Positions 56,809-64,000 of a DNA stretch of 64,000 nt are shown one piece after another. Origin of the DNA: Vibrio pomeroyi. GTDB lineage: Bacteria > Pseudomonadota > Gammaproteobacteria > Enterobacterales > Vibrionaceae. The position numbers and the translations under genes were made by a program. The stretch lies in the NCBI RefSeq assembly GCF_024347595.1, contig NZ_AP025506.1:744001-808000 (forward strand), written 5' to 3'. Below the pieces are notes generated by a model. The model ran no database searches and was not told the origin of the DNA. It saw only the letters and a program-made list of their open reading frames with translations. Position 1 is the first letter of the stretch; each line of letters begins with the position of its first letter.

Positions 56809-57930
56809 CTATTTATCACCTTGTTCTGTAATCTCAGAACTATTTTGTGTTGCTAATTGTGTCGTAACTGTTTGCTGAGCCTCAAGAAGTTTGGCTTCGC
56901 GTTCTTCACGTTTACGCTTCTCAAACTCTTTACGCTCTTTTTGGTCTTTTGCTTCCCATTTCTCGTAGGCGTTAACGATACGAGCAACAACTGGGTGACG
57001 AACGACGTCTTCAGACATGAAGAAGTTAAAGCTGATGTCATCCACTTCACTCAGCACTTCTGTTGCATGACGTAGGCCAGATTTCGCGCCACGAGGTAAA
57101 TCGATTTGCGTAATATCACCTGTGATCACTGCACGCGAATTAAAACCGATACGGGTTAAGAACATTTTCATCTGCTCTACCGTGGTGTTTTGGCTCTCAT
57201 CGAGAATGATGAAGGCATCATTCAGAGTGCGGCCACGCATGTAAGCCAGTGGAGCAACTTCAATCACGTTACGTTCAATCAGCTTTTCAACACGTTCAAA
57301 ACCGAGCATCTCAAAAAGTGCATCATAAAGTGGACGCAAATATGGGTCGACTTTCTGGCTTAAATCACCAGGAAGGAAACCTAACTTCTCACCCGCTTCA
57401 ACAGCAGGGCGAGTCAGTAGAATACGGCGAACTTCTTGGCGTTCAAGTGCATCGACTGCCGCCGCAACCGCTAAGTACGTTTTACCTGTACCAGCAGGGC
57501 CAATACCAAAGGTGATGTCATGAGTGACCATGTTCATTAGGTATTGTGCTTGGTTCGGAGTACGTGGCTTAATCACGCCTTTTTTAGTCTTAATCGTGAC
57601 TTCTTTTCCGTAGTCAATTTCAGACTCGACGTGTTGCTCCAAAATGCCAGATTCAGTGACCGCTAAGTGCACTTGCTCTGGTTCAATATCGATGATGTTG
57701 CCTTTAACTGGAGCCGTTTCAACATAGAGGTGTTTGATGATGTCTAAAGCAGCAGCAGTAGTGTGAGGCTTACCAACGATTGTGAAGAAGTTGCTACGGT
57801 AATTAATCTCAACGCCAAGACGACGCTCAAGGTGCTTGATGTTGTCGTCGAATGGTCCGCATAAGCTAGCCAAGCGCTTGTTGTCTGCTGGCTCTAGATT
57901 TATCTCTAAGGTAACGATTTTATTGCTCAA
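56809..57930 (-). CDS. ybeZ: PhoH-family ATPase YbeZ
   Basis: 373 residues. Walker A GIGPAGTGKTYLAVAAAV (about 141-149), Walker B AFIILDESQNTT, and the PhoH blocks ILLTRPAVEAGEKLGFLPGDL and VITGDITQIDLPRGAKSGL. An N-terminal KH-like region and a highly charged C-terminal tail complete it. Works with YbeY in RNA metabolism, as the contiguous genes suggest. Confidence 0.95.
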   Translation of the reverse strand: MSNKIVTLEINLEPADNKRLASLCGPFDDNIKHLERRLGVEINYRSNFFTIVGKPHTTAAALDIIKHLYVETAPVKGNIIDIEPEQVHLAVTESGILEQHVESEIDYGKEVTIKTKKGVIKPRTPNQAQYLMNMVTHDITFGIGPAGTGKTYLAVAAAVDALERQEVRRILLTRPAVEAGEKLGFLPGDLSQKVDPYLRPLYDALFEMLGFERVEKLIERNVIEVAPLAYMRGRTLNDAFIILDESQNTTVEQMKMFLTRIGFNSRAVITGDITQIDLPRGAKSGLRHATEVLSEVDDISFNFFMSEDVVRHPVVARIVNAYEKWEAKDQKERKEFEKRKREEREAKLLEAQQTVTTQLATQNSSEITEQGDK

Positions 57931-57977
57931 ATTAGCCTCTCATTTTGTGCCACTCGCTCTTAAATAAAGCAAAGAGC

Positions 57978-58002
57978 AAAAAGCCCGATTTAGACCGGGC
58001 TT
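57978..58002 (-). terminator. Terminator after miaB
   Basis: AAGCCCG (57981-57987) and CGGGCTT (57996-58002) with T-rich tail on the minus strand; between miaB and ybeZ. Confidence 0.78.
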
Positions 58003-58093
58003 CTGATGGTGATATCCCTATTTCTAAGATGGTCACTTAGTTAGGTAATTTCAAGCTTTGTGTTTGCGCTTTGTGCTCAAACAGTTGTATTGC

Positions 58094-59518
58094 CTATGGC
58101 GTAAATGTCGCTACACCTAGCTCATCTTCGCGTTTTGTGTTCGCCATCATTTGAGTCGGCGAGATCACGCTGCGAAGATCCATGTCTTTCTCAGTACGTA
58201 CTACTTCACCACGTAGTGAGTTAGCAAATACTTCTGTGATTTTCACATCTACGAACTGGCCGATAAGGTCAGCAGAACCTTCAAAGTTCACTACGCGGCT
58301 GTTTTCAGTACGAGCACGCAGTTCCATTAGGTTCTTCTTCGATGGACCTTCAACCAATACGCGTTGCTCTGTACCAAGCATTAGGCGAGAGTAGCGCATT
58401 GCTTGTGTGTTCACAGTTTGCTGTAGTTCGTATAGACGATCTTTCTTCTCTTGCTCTGGCACGTCACATGGGTAATCAGCAGCAGGTGTACCCGGACGAG
58501 GAGAGAAAATAAAGCTGAAGCTCATATCGAAATCAACGTCTTTGATCAGTTTCATCGTATCTTGGAAATCTTGGTTAGATTCGCCAGGGAAACCAACGAT
58601 AAAGTCAGAGCTGATTTGAATGTCAGGGCGCGCTTTACGTAGCTTACGAATAATTGACTTGTACTCAATCGCTGTGTGAGGACGCTTCATCATAGTAAGA
58701 ATACGGTCACTACCACTTTGTACAGGCAAGTGAAGGAAGCTCACTAGCTCCGGTGTGTCTTCGTAAACTGCGATGATGTCATCACCAAACTCAAGCGGGT
58801 GGCTTGTTGTGAAACGAATACGGTCGATACCATCGATAGAAGCCACAAGACGAAGCAGTTCTGCGAATGAACAGATATCACCTTCGTGAGTTGGACCACG
58901 GTACGCGTTTACGTTTTGACCAAGCAGGTTAACTTCACGTACACCTTGCTCTGCAAGTTGAGCCACTTCGAACAGTACATCATCCATTGGACGGCTAACT
59001 TCTTCACCACGTGTGTATGGTACAACGCAGTAAGTACAGTATTTAGAACAACCTTCCATGATAGAAACGAATGCCGTCGCGCCTTCAGCTTTTGGCTCAG
59101 GCAGGTTATCGAATTTTTCGATCTCTGGGAAAGAGATGTCCATTACTGGCTTTTCGTTAGACAGTGATGATTTAATCATCTCTGGCAGACGGTGCAGTGT
59201 TTGTGGGCCAAAGATAACGTCTACGTAAGGTGCACGTTGACGAATGTGATCACCCTCTTGAGTCGCTACACAGCCACCCACACCGATCACCACACCTTCT
59301 TTCTTATCTTTAAGCGTTTTCCAACGACCAAGCTGGTGGAATACTTTTTCTTGTGCTTTTTCGCGGATAGAACAAGTATTCAATAGTAGTACGTCTGCTT
59401 CCTCAGGTACTTCAGTTAGCTCATAGCCATTTGCAGCGTTAAGCAGGTCGGCCATTTTTGATGAATCGTATTCATTCATCTGACAGCCCCAAGTTTTAAT
59501 TAGCAGTTTCTTACTCAT
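58094..59518 (-). CDS. miaB: tRNA-2-methylthio-N6-isopentenyladenosine methylthiotransferase MiaB
   Basis: 474-residue radical-SAM enzyme that adds the methylthio group to i6A37. N-terminal MTTase domain with three Cys ([26 protein letters not shown]), radical-SAM motif [15 protein letters not shown] (about 157-164), and a C-terminal TRAM domain (LVEGPSKKN...[18 protein letters not shown]). It is divergent from ubiF, as in E. coli. High confidence. Confidence 0.97.
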   Translation of the reverse strand: MSKKLLIKTWGCQMNEYDSSKMADLLNAANGYELTEVPEEADVLLLNTCSIREKAQEKVFHQLGRWKTLKDKKEGVVIGVGGCVATQEGDHIRQRAPYVDVIFGPQTLHRLPEMIKSSLSNEKPVMDISFPEIEKFDNLPEPKAEGATAFVSIMEGCSKYCTYCVVPYTRGEEVSRPMDDVLFEVAQLAEQGVREVNLLGQNVNAYRGPTHEGDICSFAELLRLVASIDGIDRIRFTTSHPLEFGDDIIAVYEDTPELVSFLHLPVQSGSDRILTMMKRPHTAIEYKSIIRKLRKARPDIQISSDFIVGFPGESNQDFQDTMKLIKDVDFDMSFSFIFSPRPGTPAADYPCDVPEQEKKDRLYELQQTVNTQAMRYSRLMLGTEQRVLVEGPSKKNLMELRARTENSRVVNFEGSADLIGQFVDVKITEVFANSLRGEVVRTEKDMDLRSVISPTQMMANTKREDELGVATFTP

Positions 59519-59825
59519 TTTTTGTTCGCTCGATCGTTAGTTTAATTTAAGGGAGCAAATCGCCCAGTATTCATCTGCGAGGACCATTTGTCATAATTAG
59601 GTATTCATTTTATGACTGGCTCTAGCAGCAAGCGGCGTATTGTACTGGTTTCAAAACCGACTGACTAGTAGTCTGAACAAATCTCTTATGTAGTGGTTTT
59701 TATTATCGTTAACGCCATATGCGATAAGGGGTAACCCTTTTTTCGAATAAGGTTTTTGGTTACAAGTTAGTTATGAAAAAGTACAATCAAAAACAGTCAA
59801 AGAATCAAACTGATAAGTACAAAAT
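59519..59825. promoter_or_regulatory. Intergenic region between miaB and ubiF
   Basis: 307 bp without a gene, holding the two divergent promoters. The only structure I see is a short hairpin AAGGG-GTAA-CCCTT followed by T residues near 59727-59742, weak for a terminator. No clear operator. Confidence 0.4.
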
Positions 59826-61001
59826 ATGAACAGTTACGATATTGTAGTAGTCGGTGGCGGCATGGTTGGCGCAGCAACAGCTATCGGTTTTGCAAAGCAA
59901 GGTCTGAGTGTTGCGGTAATCGAAGGTTTTGCCCCACAAGCTTTTGATGAGTCACAAGCGATGGACATTCGTGTGTCAGCGATTTCTCAAGCATCGGTCG
60001 ATTTGCTTGACGATCTTGGCGCATGGCAACACATAGAAGCGATGCGAGTATGTTCTTATAAGCGCTTAGAGACGTGGGAACACCCAGAATGTCGTACTCG
60101 GTTTGATGCCGCATCACTAGATTTACCTCGTTTAGGCTACATTGTTGAAAACCGACTGATTCAATTGGGCTTATGGTCTCAGTTTGATGCTTATGACAAT
60201 TTGGAACTGTTGTGCCCTGAAAAGTTGGACTCTATTGAATTTGGTGAAACTAATATCGTTAAGCTTCAATCTGGTGCTGAGTTATCGGCTAAATGGGTTA
60301 TTGGTGCTGATGGCGCTAACTCAGCGGTTAGACAGCAAGCTGGTATTGGTATCACTGCTTGGGACTACCGACAGCACTGCATGCTTATCAATGTGGAAAC
60401 TGAACTCCCTCAACAAGATATTACTTGGCAACAATTTCTACCGAGTGGTCCTCGTTCGTTTCTTCCTCTGTGTTCTGTCGTTTTAGAAGGGAAAGAAGTC
60501 GGGCAGGGTTCATTGGTTTGGTATGACTCGCCATCTCGCATCAAGCAACTGTCGGCAATGAGCCCAGACAAGCTACGCAATGAAGTACTTGCTAACTTTC
60601 CTGCGGAACTGGGAGACATCAAAGTCCTCAACTCTGGTTCGTTCCCCCTCACTCGACGTCATGCGCAATCTTACGCTAAGAACAACTGCATTCTGATTGG
60701 CGACTCGGCCCACACGATCAACCCATTAGCAGGGCAGGGCGTAAACTTGGGTTTTAAAGATGTTGCCGCTTTATTGGATGTGACCAAAGAGAAAGGTGAG
60801 CTGAATCAATCTGTCGCAAGGCGTTATGAGGTGATGAGAAGAGGCGATAACTTGATGATGCAAAGCGGTATGGATTTCTTCTATAAAACATTCAGTAATG
60901 ATATTGGCCCACTGAAATTTATGCGTAATGCTGCGCTTAAGCTTGCTGAAAATTCAGGCCCGATTAAAGCTCAAGTATTGAAATACGCTTTGGGTCTTTA
61001 G
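59826..61001 (+). CDS. ubiF: FAD-dependent ubiquinone-biosynthesis hydroxylase (UbiF type)
   Basis: 391-residue flavoprotein monooxygenase. The N-terminal dinucleotide fold is VVVGGGMVGAATAIGFAKQGLSVAVIEG, the mid-chain DG motif is VIGADGANSAVRQQAGIG, and the FAD-ribityl motif is LIGDSAHTINPLAGQGVNLGFKDV (about 290-313). Among UbiF/UbiH/UbiI paralogues, the position divergent from miaB points to UbiF, C6-hydroxylation of demethoxyubiquinol. Provides the quinone that Nqr reduces. A terminator follows. Confidence 0.88.
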   Translation: MNSYDIVVVGGGMVGAATAIGFAKQGLSVAVIEGFAPQAFDESQAMDIRVSAISQASVDLLDDLGAWQHIEAMRVCSYKRLETWEHPECRTRFDAASLDLPRLGYIVENRLIQLGLWSQFDAYDNLELLCPEKLDSIEFGETNIVKLQSGAELSAKWVIGADGANSAVRQQAGIGITAWDYRQHCMLINVETELPQQDITWQQFLPSGPRSFLPLCSVVLEGKEVGQGSLVWYDSPSRIKQLSAMSPDKLRNEVLANFPAELGDIKVLNSGSFPLTRRHAQSYAKNNCILIGDSAHTINPLAGQGVNLGFKDVAALLDVTKEKGELNQSVARRYEVMRRGDNLMMQSGMDFFYKTFSNDIGPLKFMRNAALKLAENSGPIKAQVLKYALGL

Positions 61002-61028
61002 TCGAACTTTTAGACTGCTTATAAAGAG

Positions 61029-61055
61029 AAGGAGAGCGAATGCTCTCCTTTCTTG
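61029..61055 (+). terminator. Terminator after ubiF
   Basis: AAGGAGAGC-GAAT-GCTCTCCTT followed by TCTTG, 28 bp after the ubiF stop. Confidence 0.82.
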
Positions 61056-61068
61056 TATCCGATGATTA

Positions 61069-62115
61069 CTATCGCTGTTGCGTCACACAAACAGGTGCAT
61101 CTAGTTCCAAAGAGCAGCCAGTGTAAACCAGGGAGCCATCCTCAATATTTCGTTTGAATGAGGTGATGTTATTGGAGTGCTGGTTTGCGGCGATAAGCCA
61201 TTGCCCGCAGTCGGTAATATGAAAATCACGAGGAAAATTACCTTCAGTACTATAGCTATCAATAAAAATAGGCATTTTGGTGGTAGGTTCGATTTTGAAA
61301 CTACTGATCCTTGATTGGTGTCGGCAAGACACGTATAGGAATTGTTCATCCGGTGATAGTTTTATTGCAGCCGTTGCTTCGCCTCTCTCCATATTGGGAA
61401 GAGCATCTACCTCCTCCACAATGATCCATACACCTAGAACCTTTTCCAACATGAGTATTGTTTCAGATAGCTCACAGATCACATAGGCCTTATCTTCAAC
61501 CTTATTGAAGATTAAATGACGAGGTCCATTACCAGCAGGAGCTTTTATGGATTGTATTGGTTCGTCTAGAAACTCTTCCTGTTCTTCATCGAAGCAATAG
61601 AAGTTGATTCGATCAGCGCCAAGATCGACGGTGACAAATTGTGGTGAGTTTTGTAAGAACAGACACTGATGAGCATGTGGTCCTGTTTGTCGTTCTTTGT
61701 TTGGACCAGAGCCGACCATTTTGATTGTTTTGAGTCGTTTATCGATATTGCCGTTGATACTTAAACTAAAGATATCGAATGTGCCTGATGAGTATTGCGA
61801 CGTAATAGCAAACTTATGGCTAGGATCAATGGTGATATGACAAGGGTGATCGCCAGAGATAGCGCCTGAGTTATTAGTAGTCTTTGAGCTAGCATTCGCG
61901 ATATGAATCAACTCTGGCTGTTTGGGTTGGTCAACTTCAGAAGCCGTGTAGATACCGAGTTGTGTCGCTACGACAAAAGATGGATTGATACATTCAGCAA
62001 CGAGTTCTAACGGTGATAGCTTTCCGTTATCTAAATTTAATTGAGTCTGATACACGCCTTGGCTTTTACTTGGAGTATATGTGTAGCAACCAATCGTTAA
62101 AGGTAGGGTTTTCAT
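61069..62115 (-). CDS. Lactonase-family seven-bladed beta-propeller (6-phosphogluconolactonase-like)
   Basis: 348 residues. The Lactonase/YbhE propeller pattern is clear: TIGCYTYTPSKSQGVYQTQL at the start, HPCHITIDPSHKFAITSQYSSGTFDIFSL, TGPHAHQCLF (a metal/substrate loop), GNGPRHLIFN, AIKLSPDEQFLYVSCRHQSRISSF and GNFPRDFHITDCGQWLIAANQHSNNITSF. E. coli YbhE (Pgl) hydrolyses 6-phosphogluconolactone, but other members use different lactones; the exact substrate cannot be read here. No signal peptide. Single gene. Confidence 0.85.
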   Translation of the reverse strand: MKTLPLTIGCYTYTPSKSQGVYQTQLNLDNGKLSPLELVAECINPSFVVATQLGIYTASEVDQPKQPELIHIANASSKTTNNSGAISGDHPCHITIDPSHKFAITSQYSSGTFDIFSLSINGNIDKRLKTIKMVGSGPNKERQTGPHAHQCLFLQNSPQFVTVDLGADRINFYCFDEEQEEFLDEPIQSIKAPAGNGPRHLIFNKVEDKAYVICELSETILMLEKVLGVWIIVEEVDALPNMERGEATAAIKLSPDEQFLYVSCRHQSRISSFKIEPTTKMPIFIDSYSTEGNFPRDFHITDCGQWLIAANQHSNNITSFKRNIEDGSLVYTGCSLELDAPVCVTQQR

Positions 62116-62237
62116 AGGCAGTCATACTCAATTAGAAAATGGAGCAGACATTGTCTTATAAAAAAGTCATGAAGTGATTAGGTAGGAAAAAATACTTGGT
62201 GACCTGGATAGCAGATTTACATATTCCAGATAAAACA

Positions 62238-62261
62238 AAACCCAGCTAAAAAGCTGGGTTT
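62238..62261 (-). terminator. Terminator of the tRNA array
   Basis: Perfect hairpin AAACCCAGCT-AAAA-AGCTGGGTTT with a T-rich tract on the minus-strand side, 11 bp after the last tRNA of the array. Confidence 0.87.
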
Positions 62262-62271
62262 CATTCAATGA

Positions 62272-62356
62272 TGGTGCGGTCGGAGAGACTTGAACTCTCA
62301 CACCTCTCGGCGCCAGAACCTAAATCTGGTGCGTCTACCAATTCCGCCACGACCGC
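62272..62356 (-). tRNA. tRNA-Leu (anticodon UAG), copy 1
   Basis: Starts GCGGTCGTGGCGGAATTGG and ends in an encoded CCA; anticodon stem CCAGA/TCTGG with loop TTTAGGT (UAG), long variable arm of class II tRNAs. 85 nt. Confidence 0.98.
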
Positions 62357-62437
62357 AGCAAATCTTTATAGTCATACTGAATATTGGTGATTCAATAAGA
62401 CGTTGTGCTCTTTGCTTTTGCAAGGAGTTATAAATAG

Positions 62438-62512
62438 TGGCTGGGCTACCTGGATTCGAACCAGGGAATGCCGGCATCAAAAGCCGGTGCCTTACCGCTT
62501 GGCGATAGCCCA
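62438..62512 (-). tRNA. tRNA-Gln (anticodon UUG), copy 1
   Basis: Starts TGGGCTATCGCCAAGCGG, anticodon stem CCGGC/GCCGG with loop TTTTGAT (UUG), encoded CCA. 75 nt. Confidence 0.98.
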
Positions 62513-62554
62513 ACAATGAATGGTCATCTATTAAAAGAAACACATTCTAAATAA

Positions 62555-62639
62555 TGGTGCGGTCGGAGAGACTTGAACTCTCACACCTCTCGGCGCCAGA
62601 ACCTAAATCTGGTGCGTCTACCAATTCCGCCACGACCGC
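62555..62639 (-). tRNA. tRNA-Leu (anticodon UAG), copy 2
   Basis: Same as copy 1 of tRNA-Leu; start lies exactly 283 bp from copy 1. Confidence 0.98.
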
Positions 62640-62720
62640 AGCAAATCTTTATAGTCATATCGAATATTGGTGATTCAATATAACGTTGTGCTCTTTGCTT
62701 TTGCAAGGAGTTATAAATAG

Positions 62721-62795
62721 TGGCTGGGCTACCTGGATTCGAACCAGGGAATGCCGGCATCAAAAGCCGGTGCCTTACCGCTTGGCGATAGCCCA
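62721..62795 (-). tRNA. tRNA-Gln (anticodon UUG), copy 2
   Basis: Identical to the first tRNA-Gln by reading; loop TTTTGAT, CCA encoded. Confidence 0.98.
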
Positions 62796-62837
62796 ACAAT
62801 GAATGGTCATCTATTAAAAGAAACACATTCTAAATAA

Positions 62838-62922
62838 TGGTGCGGTCGGAGAGACTTGAACTCTCACACCTCTCGGCGCCAGAACCTAAATCTGGTGCGT
62901 CTACCAATTCCGCCACGACCGC
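62838..62922 (-). tRNA. tRNA-Leu (anticodon UAG), copy 3
   Basis: Same sequence as the other tRNA-Leu copies; next 283-bp step. Confidence 0.98.
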
Positions 62923-63003
62923 AGCAAATCTTTATAGTCATACTGAATATTGGTGATTCAATAAGACGTTGTGCTCTTTGCTTTTGCAAGGAGTTATAAA
63001 TAG

Positions 63004-63078
63004 TGGCTGGGCTACCTGGATTCGAACCAGGGAATGCCGGCATCAAAAGCCGGTGCCTTACCGCTTGGCGATAGCCCA
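63004..63078 (-). tRNA. tRNA-Gln (anticodon UUG), copy 3
   Basis: Same sequence as the other tRNA-Gln copies. Confidence 0.98.
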
Positions 63079-63120
63079 ACAATGAATGGTCATCTACTAA
63101 AAGAAACACATTCCAAATAA

Positions 63121-63205
63121 TGGTGCGGTCGGAGAGACTTGAACTCTCACACCTCTCGGCGCCAGAACCTAAATCTGGTGCGTCTACCAATTCCGCCACG
63201 ACCGC
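63121..63205 (-). tRNA. tRNA-Leu (anticodon UAG), copy 4
   Basis: Same sequence as the other copies; here the neighbouring unit changes from Gln to Met. Confidence 0.98.
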
Positions 63206-63260
63206 AGCAAATCTTTATAGTCATATCGAATATTGGTGATTCAATAAGACGTTGTATAAA

Positions 63261-63337
63261 TGGTGGCTACTGCGGGATTTGAACCTGCGACCCCATCATT
63301 ATGAGTGATGTGCTCTAACCAACTGAGCTAAGTAGCC
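63261..63337 (-). tRNA. tRNA-Met (elongator, anticodon CAU), copy 1
   Basis: Starts GGCTACTTAGCTCAGTTGG, anticodon loop TCATAAT (CAU), CCA encoded, 77 nt. The first pair G-C at the acceptor end and the D-arm identify elongator rather than initiator tRNA; an Ile2 tRNA (lysidine type) is less likely. Confidence 0.93.
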
Positions 63338-63388
63338 AATAATAAATCTAATAGATTCACTATTTGTTCTCTAATGAAAGAGAAATAA

Positions 63389-63473
63389 TGGTGCGGTCGG
63401 AGAGACTTGAACTCTCACACCTCTCGGCGCCAGAACCTAAATCTGGTGCGTCTACCAATTCCGCCACGACCGC
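63389..63473 (-). tRNA. tRNA-Leu (anticodon UAG), copy 5
   Basis: Same sequence as the other copies; 268 bp from copy 4 because the intervening gene is tRNA-Met. Confidence 0.98.
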
Positions 63474-63554
63474 AGCAAATCTTTATAGTCATACTGAATA
63501 TTGGTGATTCAATAAGACGTTGTGCTCTTTGCTTTTGCAAGGAGTTATAAATAG

Positions 63555-63629
63555 TGGCTGGGCTACCTGGATTCGAACCAGGGAATGCCGGCATCAAAAG
63601 CCGGTGCCTTACCGCTTGGCGATAGCCCA
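63555..63629 (-). tRNA. tRNA-Gln (anticodon UUG), copy 4
   Basis: Same sequence as the other tRNA-Gln copies. Confidence 0.98.
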
Positions 63630-63671
63630 ACAATGAATGGTCATCTACTAAAAGAAACGCATTCTAAATAA

Positions 63672-63756
63672 TGGTGCGGTCGGAGAGACTTGAACTCTCA
63701 CACCTCTCGGCGCCAGAACCTAAATCTGGTGCGTCTACCAATTCCGCCACGACCGC
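63672..63756 (-). tRNA. tRNA-Leu (anticodon UAG), copy 6
   Basis: Same sequence as the other copies. Confidence 0.98.
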
Positions 63757-63811
63757 AGCAAATCTTTGTAGTCATATCGAATATTGGTGATTCAATAAGA
63801 CGTTGTATAAG

Positions 63812-63888
63812 TGGTGGCTACTGCGGGATTTGAACCTGCGACCCCATCATTATGAGTGATGTGCTCTAACCAACTGAGCTAAGTAGCC
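63812..63888 (-). tRNA. tRNA-Met (elongator, anticodon CAU), copy 2
   Basis: Identical by reading to the first tRNA-Met, with the same flanking spacer. Confidence 0.93.
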
Positions 63889-63939
63889 AATAATAAATCT
63901 AATAGATTCACTATTTGTTCTCTAATGAAAGAGAAATAA

Positions 63940-64000
63940 TGGTGCGGTCGGAGAGACTTGAACTCTCACACCTCTCGGCGCCAGAACCTAAATCTGGTGC
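63940..64000 (-). tRNA. tRNA-Leu (anticodon UAG), copy 7, cut by window end
   Basis: The 3' part of another tRNA-Leu copy (encoded CCA, T-arm, variable arm and part of the anticodon stem); the 5' part is outside the window, so the array continues. Confidence 0.95.

Larger units (their letters stand above)
62272..64000 (-). repeat. Tandem tRNA repeat units (283-bp Leu-Gln and 268-bp Leu-Met)
   Basis: Distances between successive tRNA-Leu starts are 283, 283, 283, 268, 283 and 268 bp. Spacers are nearly identical and differ by single bases (for example AATAAGACG against AATATAACG), showing duplication of whole units including spacers. Confidence 0.95.

Noticed and set aside
62298..63633. Repeated 70-110 codon minus-strand frames with GRGGIGRRTRFRFWRREV
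   Set aside because: They read through tRNA-Leu and tRNA-Gln genes and their spacers; a known false-gene pattern.

Overview
The window is chromosomal DNA of a marine Vibrio, most likely near the V. splendidus clade. The evidence is gene content and order: a complete nqrABCDEF-apbE-nqrM block, ampG/ppiA/yajG next to rlmG and bolA, the lipAB-dacA-rlpA-rodA-mrdA-rlmH-rsfS-holA-lptE-leuS run, lnt-corC-ybeY-ybeZ-miaB divergent from ubiF, and a tandem Leu/Gln/Met tRNA array. The species is inferred, not proven.

Layout. 1-3240: end of ampG, ppiA, yajG, rlmG and bolA. 3763-11052: Na+-translocating NADH:quinone reductase operon with its maturation factors ApbE and NqrM. 11188-12429: a two-receiver diguanylate cyclase. 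12592-34901: the chromosomal dinB (DNA polymerase IV) gene, split after about codon 20 by a roughly 21.2-kb AT-rich island (about 12653-33885). 34966-40022: a RecQ-like helicase, a GreA/GreB-like factor, a YggN-like periplasmic protein and an Na+ symporter. 40185-61001: cell-envelope, lipoate, ribosome and tRNA-modification genes. 61069-62115: a lactonase-type beta-propeller. 62272-64000: thirteen tRNA genes in tandem, the last cut by the window end.

The island is the accessory part. Its left end carries four tightly packed genes whose order and sizes fit the strand-biased circularizing integrative elements (SE) known from Vibrio: intA, tfp (recombinase fold with degenerate catalytic residues), intB and srap. 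The cargo, left to right, is: a 45-residue membrane peptide coupled to a double winged-helix protein; a CoiA-like nuclease overlapping a UvrD-like helicase; two DndB-like paralogues on opposite strands; an Mrr-type nuclease fused to a STAND-like NTPase that contains an Asp-Tyr microsatellite; a three-gene ABC-three-component system (nuclease effector, middle component, Rad50-like ATPase); and finally a complete second dinB with its own LexA box. The cargo looks like a defence island.

Two points stand out. First, the island destroys the resident dinB, removing its catalytic N-terminus, but brings a diverged intact dinB under an SOS box, so the host should remain Pol IV positive. The resident LexA box now lies immediately upstream of the recombinase genes and may tie their transcription to DNA damage. 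Second, the CoiA-like nuclease, UvrD-like helicase and DndB-like pair form a gene set I do not recognise as a named defence system; it is the best candidate here for something undescribed.
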